This document shows, in pieces, positions 57,506 through 64,000 of a stretch of 64,000 nucleotides of DNA. The notes under the pieces were generated by a model. That model saw only the letters and a list, made by a program, of their open reading frames with translations. It was not told the DNA's origin and made no database searches. Within the stretch, counting starts at the first letter, position 1, and each line of letters starts with the position of its first letter. The stretch covers positions 547,270 through 611,269 of the forward strand of contig ML986585.1 in the NCBI GenBank assembly GCA_010094045.1. Direction: 5' to 3'. Source of the DNA: Lojkania enalia. Its lineage: Eukaryota; Ascomycota; Dothideomycetes; Pleosporales. The translations under genes and the position numbers were made by a program.

Positions 57506-59835
57506 ATGCCGCGGTCCCTTCACTTCCCTCGGATTAGCAAAGAGAGATTTCGGGTCCGTTTCATCGACAAGGGAGATGATTCCATGTGCAAGAAGTGCAA
57601 GGATGTAATCAAGATATGCAGGAGCACATGGGACGAATCGTTAGTTGATATAGTGGTCGCTCGCCGTATGGCGGATTTGCTGCACATTCAGTCTCTGCAT
57701 TGTCGCCTATGCCACTTTTTCTACGACATGAGATGGGATACGGACGTAGAAGGACGCTACGCCCTCTACGGATTTTCATTCGCCGACGTGCTTCGGACAA
57801 CTGACCATTCTTCCGGTATAGTGTTCCTTGCAGTGGTCCCCGAACAACATTCGCGCGGTATCGACGAGATTAGGTTGCGTGGACGGGCTTTACGACTCTC
57901 TAGGAAAAAGGGCTTCATCACGATTGTCATGAACGATGCACTGAGCCAGCCTAAGGAAGAGTTAACCTTTAGTGGACGGCTGATATACTCAGACACTCTT
58001 AATTATGCTTTGATTCGACATTGGCTGAGCATTGAACGTTCGGATGTAGAAGATGAGCAATCCGACAGCAACCTTGAGACTATATCCATTAATCTTGTTG
58101 ATATTGAATCTAGGGTTGTCATCCGTTGGCCAAGATGGAAACCAGCTTTCGTGGCCTTAAGCTATGTATGGGGCAATATTGGGGGGACAGCAAGAGACTT
58201 CCAGGATAAACATGGAGAGGAACAGTTACCCGAACGCTGTTCAAGGACTATCGAGGATGCCATCACGGTTACCAAAAATCTTGGGTACCGCTATCTCTGG
58301 GTCGGTACGTAACATGGGTTGCAGACAGTAGGCTTTGTTAACACACGGGTGAGCTTGAATTGTGGCTACTTGAATGGTAATTGCGCCCAAGCCTGCTAGT
58401 GTTATACCAAAGTAGCTCGATAGCGTGCCCCCTTATCCATTTTTAAAGCCACTTGCTAATACTACATCTCCTCGTAGATCTGTACTGTATGTCACGAGAC
58501 CCTGCCGTACGTCGTGAACAAATTGCTCAAATGGGCGTGATTTATAAATCTGCGCCAGTAACGATTATAGCCCCAGGGGAAGATGCAGACTACGGGCTTC
58601 CTGGGGTGTCACGGCCGCGGAATCCTCAGATTTTCTACCAGAGTAAGGACTTATGCATGATATCTATGCAACTTGACCCACTGCATGACCTCGAGAGCTC
58701 CAAGTATAGCACTAGAGGATGGACTTACCAGGAAAAACTTTTTGCTCATCGCTCCCTTGTCTTCATGGATGACCAGGTCTTCATGGAATCCCCGGAAGAA
58801 CTTTACGCTGAATCTTTCTTTGCTCCGCTCCGCTGGAGAACGCAGTCAGCACCGTGGGCCCGAGACAGACAGCTCCAGATACATTCCGACTTGTTCGATG
58901 AGCAACAGTACTTCGACAAAAAGGGGGGAATGGCGCAGAGAACTAACGGAGCCTTCCACGGGCCAGGATATATAGGACTGTTCCAACGGCATGTACAGCA
59001 GTATACGAGGCGGGCACTTAGCTATGACTCGGATGCTCTAAACGCTTTTCAGGCAGTGCTTGAAAAATTCGAGCAAGTCGAGCATCCTATCGCGAACGTA
59101 TGTGGTATTCCTCATATGGCGAATACGAATCAGACATGGGAGTTCATCTTTGGATTTGGACTCAGCTGGTATCATACAAATTCTACTGCATTACCACGAA
59201 GGCGGACTGCATTCCCGTCATGGTCTTGGGCGGGCTGGGAAGGCGAGGTTCGCTGGATTGATGTCGAGACGTGGGACCGAGGATTCTACGGATACTATCC
59301 TGTCGATTGTCTACACCGAGAGGATCATCCGCCCTGCAGCTGTGGTGATGAGACGAAAACGAAGGCGATAACAGTCTCCACGGCGTTTACGGTGGCCGAT
59401 ACTGAGACCGCCATTGTCGATGAGCTTATACCGAATGCCGATATCAACCCCAAGCCGCAAACATATTCGTACCAATTACTGCATATCACTGCAGATTGTT
59501 CGTCCGTTACCATCCGATATGCGAAATCGGAATATAAAGATAGTAAGAAGAGCGCAACGGCGTTTTTATACGACATGAGCATGGACAAGCCAATGTTACA
59601 ATCCCCGGTCTACCTTTGCGCGCCTTCGTCTGCACCCGGCTCTAGTTATTCACGCTTGTTAGCTATTAAATTGGGAGAATGGCATCTCCATAGTGCCGTG
59701 TGTGAAGCCCATTTACTTCTCGTTCGAGAATCAAAGGAATTCAAAGGTCATAGCGAGCGTGTGGGGGTTGTGAGGGCGCCATTAGAATGGTATACAAAGC
59801 AGAAGTTCTCGAGACGAGACTTGATTTTGAGGTGA
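57506..59835 (+). CDS. HET-domain protein (heterokaryon incompatibility type)
   Basis: Two exons, 57506-58304 and 58478-59835, encode 718 residues. HET domains mediate nonself-recognition cell death in filamentous ascomycetes; most family members have no assigned partner. Seen: CKKCKDVIKICRSTWDE and LHCRLCHFF near the N-terminus, two CxxC-like pairs common ahead of HET domains; the HET entry KPAFVALSYVWGN at about 212-224; RTIEDAITVTKNLGYRYLWV joined over the intron to DLYCMSRDPAVRREQIAQMG; APVTIIAPGEDADYGLPGVS; and STRGWTYQEKLFAHRSLVFM near 345. A C-terminal region with FPSWSWAGWEGEVRW completes the usual layout. Usual motifs are slightly altered (YVWG for YCWG, LYCMSRD for the common SLCIDQ-type string), so signalling competence is uncertain. 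The start is the first ATG in the frame. No second incompatibility gene lies adjacent. Confidence 0.92.
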
Positions 59836-60737
59836 CGAGATTCTGCAGAGTGGAAGCGGCGTCTGAGTTGCGTAGTCGCCGTGATGGAGCGCTAAGGAAA
59901 GATAGAGAGTCTTGAGTTCGTTTCCAGATGTAAGATGTGAAGTATTGTGTTGGTGGTTTGGGAGTAGGGCAGAGGCAACACATGTCGGAATCACAGAAGG
60001 CATTTCTACTTGGAAATCGTAGGCTACGGGACACCTTGCTGCCGCCACCCGGATGGATCCAGGCTCCTATAGCATCCACACTGTTCCGATGGGTCTTTCC
60101 ATTGCAAGCGCGAATCCGAGAACATCTCCTTCCTCGCAAATCTCTTTTCCGCTACACAGTCGTGGCACAAGGGGTTCATCAATACTTCGTGGTCGCCTAA
60201 AGGTTTAAGGTGTTTATTCCCAGCTATGCTATGTAGCAGCTGTAGTCTTAATTTCGTGTAGATGGAGGATAAGGTGCGGGCTTATGGTTGTTTGTTGGCA
60301 TTTCACGTTGGCTATGTGCTTTTTCAGGAGGAACCAGGTGGCTCTATAGGGCACAAAGACACTCTGAAGGTAGAATCATCTAGTAAGTAGTACCATTTAG
60401 CTTGCCTCCTATTTTTAGGGGGAGGTATATCAAGTATCCACAGTCTTTTGGCTATCCTCGGGGGATTTTATTGCGGAGGGAAGACGACGTGTTGATGGAA
60501 AGGGTTAGGGACCGAAAATTTTCCTAATGTTCATTCTTCAGAACAGTTTGATACAACATGGTATTTCTGGATGTCTTATCTATCGCTACATATTTACATT
60601 TTCACTCCTCGTTCCATGCTATCGGATACATATGATACAGCCAAATCCATAGGGCAGCATGCGTACTTCCACGACCTAGATCTAGTCTCGACGAACTTCA
60701 AGCCTTGCCTCCTCCGGGATCTATGCATCCCAGACTT
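59836..60737. other. Intergenic region HET gene - small minus-strand gene
   Basis: 902 bp, mixed composition, short open frames without motifs on both strands. It holds the 3' ends of the two convergent flanking genes. Confidence 0.5.
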
Positions 60738-61127
60738 CTACCTCCCACTTTCCTCTCCTTCTCCAAGCTTTTTAACCACAACCTTAACCTCCTGCCTCTC
60801 CTCCTTACTCACCCCCAGCACCTGCCCAATCAGACCCCCAGGTTTTGGTACAGGACACTCCCGCTTCATCCTCATATCCCTCCATTCTTCTGCATCTACG
60901 GCTTTCCTCTTCTCGTCGCTCAATCCCTCCTCGTTAGCATTTTCCCTAGGTATCCTCCTTCTCCGCCGTCTTTGCAGCGCTTCTGGATCAGCCGAGTCGA
61001 GATGTGCGCGCGGATCCACCGGGCAGGGAAGCAAATGCGGTGTAGCAACTACGAGGAACGATATCGCGAGTGTGGTGGTGAAGAGGGACGTTGTCATGCG
61101 CGAGCGGGGGTGGAGGTGTGGTGGCAT
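60738..61127 (-). CDS. Small protein with hydrophobic N-terminus, unknown function
   Basis: A single exon of up to 129 residues on the minus strand; Met11 (61097) is the likelier start, giving 119. I do not recognise a named family. Seen from Met11: a short hydrophobic segment SLFTTTLAISFLVVATPHLL, usable as a membrane anchor or signal; then LPCPVDPRAHLDS, a run of six arginines, a charged stretch, and ECPVPKPGGLIGQVLGVSKE near the C-terminus. The two CP motifs and the PKPGG-GQ-LG box look conserved rather than random, and I recall similar small fungal proteins without a function. Mitochondrial inner membrane or ER location is possible but unproven. The 629-bp gap to PPH3 is divergent. Confidence 0.6.
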   Translation of the reverse strand: MPPHLHPRSRMTTSLFTTTLAISFLVVATPHLLPCPVDPRAHLDSADPEALQRRRRRRIPRENANEEGLSDEKRKAVDAEEWRDMRMKRECPVPKPGGLIGQVLGVSKEERQEVKVVVKKLGEGEESGR

Positions 61128-61726
61128 GATGTAGGCTCTTTAGACTAGTTGGATGCTTTTCCGGGCGGCATCACTCCCTCTGCACAGTGTCAATGGATCA
61201 TTCAAGCTTGGAAGCGAAGAGTGTGAGAAATACAAACCCAATTCAGATGCTGGGGAGGAGCGTACAGGCAGGAGGAATGTGGGGTACGCGGGTAGGTGGT
61301 GATAGGATTGTGAGCTGAGGGAACTAGCGCGGTGAGGCGCCAAGGAGAATGCGCGCGGGATCCCTGTAGCTGTGGCTGCGGGCCGAAAGTCTGAGCTCAA
61401 TGCCACCGCCGCTGAATACCATCCAACACCAATATCGTATTCATAATTTCACTGCCTCGCAACTGCTGCTCGTAGGAATTTTACCGGACTAGGAGTATCG
61501 AATTGATTGAGATAGAATCTGTGAAGCCCGACTGCTACATTTCGCAAGTTGTATCTCGACGCGTGACGCCACCGCCGCCGACATTTCTTCTCGTCGCATC
61601 GTCCTCACGATCAATAACCTCACGCGCATTACTCCTAAAAGGAATTTCGCATTCGCCATTGCAACAACACCACTATTTCTTCTTTTTTGAAAGCCCCTCG
61701 TGGGCAGCTGAGGCGCGACCGCAACC
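61128..61726. promoter_or_regulatory. Divergent upstream region, small minus-strand gene / PPH3
   Basis: 599 bp between two divergent starts. A minus-strand open frame (61140-61406) beginning MALSSDFRPAATATGIPRAF could be a leader peptide or upstream ORF of the small gene; it ends in a stop 13 bases before that gene's first ATG. Confidence 0.4.
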
Positions 61727-63385
61727 ATGAGCTCAGGCGGCAGCGACCTAGACAAGTACGGTTCCCAACCTTCCATCCCACTACACGCCTATGCTAAACT
61801 ACCCGGTAGAGCCATCGCCCAGCTCCGCGCATGTCGGCCGATCCCCGAGAACCAAGTCCGAGAAGTATGTTACAAAGCTCGCGAGCTCCTCATAGAGGAA
61901 GGGAACGTGGTGACGGTCGATGCGCCGGTGACGGTATGCCCTCCAGACACCAAAATCCTAGGCCGAACCTGATCATGGCATGTATCTAGATATGCGGCGA
62001 TATACACGGCCAATTCCATGACCTTATGGAGCTGTTTCGCGTCGGTGGTGACGTGCCGGACACCAACTACCTTTTCATGGGTACGTTCTTCAATCATCTA
62101 TCACACGGTACGATATATTGATAGCAGGCAGGCGATTTCGTTGACAGAGGCTTCTACTCTCTGGAATCCTTCCTGCTCCTTCTGTGTCTCAAAGTCCGAT
62201 ACCCGGACCGTATAACGCTCATTCGAGGGAACCATGAGTCGCGACAGATAACAACTGTCTACGGCTTCTACGACGAATGTCTACGGAAATATGGTAGCGC
62301 CAACGTATGGAGGTATCACTTCCTTCTCCTTTATTCTCCAACTCACGCACACAACTTCTTCACATTAAGCACGGCATGAGATAGATACTAACAGTGACGT
62401 GAACAGACACTGCTGCGAAGTCTTCGACTACCTCGCCCTCGGCGCCCTCGTAATCGGCGCCTCAACAACCCTCACACCCACCGACGGGCCCCCCGCCCCT
62501 ACCAACACCACGCAGCTCGCGCCCCTAGACTCCGAAATCGAAATCGAAACTCTCAATGCTGCGAACGAAATTATGTACCGTTACGCCCGGGACTCGTCCC
62601 AAGCTTCAAACTCACAACAGCCCAGCACTCAATCCCCCTCTGCCTCTTCCCCGACCATCCCAACGCCTTCCAACATAGGCCCTGCTGGCACCAGCGCAAC
62701 ATCCTCCTCCTCCGGCAGCCCAGGAACCCCTGGTGGCGCTATTCTGTGCGTGCACGGCGGACTCTCCCCCTTAATTGACACAATCGACAAAATCCGCCTC
62801 CTAGACCGCAAACAAGAAGTGCCCCATGAGGGCGCCATGTGCGACCTGCTCTGGTCCGACCCGGACGAGATCGACGGCTGGGGTCTCTCTCCCCGCGGCG
62901 CCGGCTTCCTCTTCGGCGCCGACATCGTAAAATGCTTCAACTACAAAAACGACCTTAGTCTTATCGCCCGTGCGCACCAGCTCGTCATGGAAGGCTTCAA
63001 GGAGATGTTTGAAAGCAGCATCGTGACCGTCTGGAGCGCCCCCAATTACTGCTACCGCTGTGGCAACGTCGCCGCCATCCTCGAGCTCGAGGAAGATGGG
63101 AGCAACGCGGGTTTTGTGCGACGATCGAACGGCGAGAGGGGCGCTGGTGCCGGTGGATGGATTCTTGGGTCTAACGTCGGTCCGAATACATCGAACCGGC
63201 ATTCTAGTCCTGGTGCAGGGAATGGAAATGGGAATGGGAATGCAAATCGCCTTGGTGCGCTGACGGATAGTGTGCCGCAGAGGAGGAGGGATGGGCCCGG
63301 GAGGCGATATCGCGTTTTTGAGGCTGCGCCGCAGGATTCTAGGGGAATGCCGGCCAAGAAACCGGTTGCAGATTATTTTCTGTAA
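61727..63385 (+). CDS. PPH3: Serine/threonine phosphatase PP4 catalytic subunit (Pph3)
   Basis: Five exons, 61727-61755, 61810-61933, 61990-62080, 62132-62312 and 62407-63385, encode 467 residues. PP4 dephosphorylates DNA-damage signalling targets such as gamma-H2A and Rad53 in yeast. Seen: [18 protein letters not shown] start; the metal-site motifs ICGDIHGQ (54-58), [11 protein letters not shown] and [29 protein letters not shown]; the histidine motif [34 protein letters not shown]; and the C-terminus VADYFL shared with human PP4. Compared with the roughly 307-residue human protein there are two low-complexity insertions: about 90 residues after [11 protein letters not shown] and about 65 between AAILELEED and [10 protein letters not shown]. 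The first intron (54 nt) is in frame and stop-free. The catalytic residues are intact. PP4 rather than PP2A or PP6 is supported by the FL end and [13 protein letters not shown]. Confidence 0.94.
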
Positions 63386-64000
63386 GGGAGGGGTCTTATG
63401 ATTTGAATAGGCGGCGGATGCAGGCTGAGAGGTAGGCGGGCTGCATTTTTGATGATTTCGGCTGGGGCAACGAAAAGGAGAGGCGAGATATCGTGGGAGT
63501 AGTGAATGGAGTGACGATGGGTCTCCAGTGGATATGCGCGCTCTGGCAGCTCTGGGGACTGGCTCTATGAAAGATTGGGATACCCCGTGGCGTTCGAATC
63601 GATACTTTCACGCGGCGTTGGAAATTCTTGTGGGACAAGGAGATGGGGGGTTTTTTGTGGATAAGGATCGGTTTGGATTGGATGGAGAGATGGGGAACGC
63701 GAGTCCCATATCAGGCATGGGAACTATAAATCAATATAAATTATGATATGTCCACATGGCTTCTTGAAAGCATTGCAGGTGCCAAGGTTCTTGGAGACAA
63801 TAGTCCATGTAATGGGATATTGATAGTAGTACACGTTGTGTCAAAGACGGCTAGCTACGTACAAGGCAGTAGCGCCTCATGTACAGGCTGTAATACATAG
63901 GAAACAGGCATCGTAGTCTTAGTATCGCTCTCTCGGTCCTGCCTCCCGCTTGCTCATGCTAAAAGTTCATCAAATCTGCCACACGTTAGCATTCATGTAC
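63386..64000. other. Downstream region of PPH3
   Basis: 615 bp to the window edge. A plus-strand frame at 63528-63746 and its minus-strand overlap lack motifs; the first part is probably the PPH3 3' UTR. Confidence 0.5.

Noticed and set aside
60571..61148. Plus-strand frames of 147-187 codons
   Set aside because: They overlap antisense to the small CPVDP protein, whose minus-strand frame has better motif content.
63528..63746. Plus-strand 72-codon frame after PPH3
   Set aside because: Lies in the likely 3' UTR; PPH3 already ends with the conserved VADYFL tail.

Overview
The window is nuclear DNA from a filamentous ascomycete (Pezizomycotina; Leotiomycetes is a guess only). The reasons are short spliceosomal introns (mostly 50-80 nt, GT-AG), a HET-domain gene, an F-box-like gene, fungal-type Ras, Iml1 and Lst4 proteins, and conserved housekeeping genes separated by AT-rich blocks that contain broken genes. 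Exon-intron models were built by hand. For every intact multi-exon gene the exon lengths sum to a multiple of three and the joined protein matches its family. || Layout: 2.2-16 kb holds IML1 and LST4 in tandem on the plus strand, two regulators of the Rag/Gtr-TORC1 amino-acid-sensing switch, with a 4.2-kb gene-free gap between them. 16.9-18.2 kb has an omega-class GST (ECM4/GTO type) with a possible mitochondrial leader and a GC-AG intron. 21.6-26.9 kb is an RNA-export and processing block: NUP49 (-) and FIP1 (+) are divergent, and FIP1 and LEA1 (-) are convergent. FIP1 carries an unexpected in-frame N-terminal extension. || 26.9-31.8 kb is AT-rich and gene-poor, with a degraded membrane-protein gene and other fragments, and ends at an intron-containing tRNA-Gln(UUG). 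32-38.7 kb holds divergent ALG2 (-) and VPS15 (+). 39.3-40 kb is a small zinc-finger-like gene. 40-45.4 kb is a second AT-rich island, containing an ankyrin-repeat pseudogene and a DUF4385-like pseudogene, both with stop codons of the kind expected from C-to-T change. 46-46.6 kb is an F-box-like gene, followed by 4 kb without genes. || 50.6-55.8 kb holds RAS (-), a MoCF/CinA-type molybdopterin-binding-domain protein (-) and, divergent from it, glia maturation factor/AIM7 (+). 57.5-59.8 kb is a HET-domain gene, 60.7-61.1 kb a small protein with a hydrophobic N-terminus (-), and 61.7-63.4 kb PPH3, the PP4 catalytic subunit. || Functionally most genes are housekeeping: TORC1 nutrient signalling and the Vps34 kinase complex (IML1, LST4, VPS15), Ras and PP4 signalling, mRNA 3' processing, splicing and export, N-glycosylation and actin remodelling. 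The accessory content (HET, F-box, ankyrin, broken genes) lies next to or inside the AT-rich islands. I saw no intact transposon, CRISPR or rRNA. The strongest candidate for something undescribed is the roughly 120-residue domain in frame ahead of FIP1.
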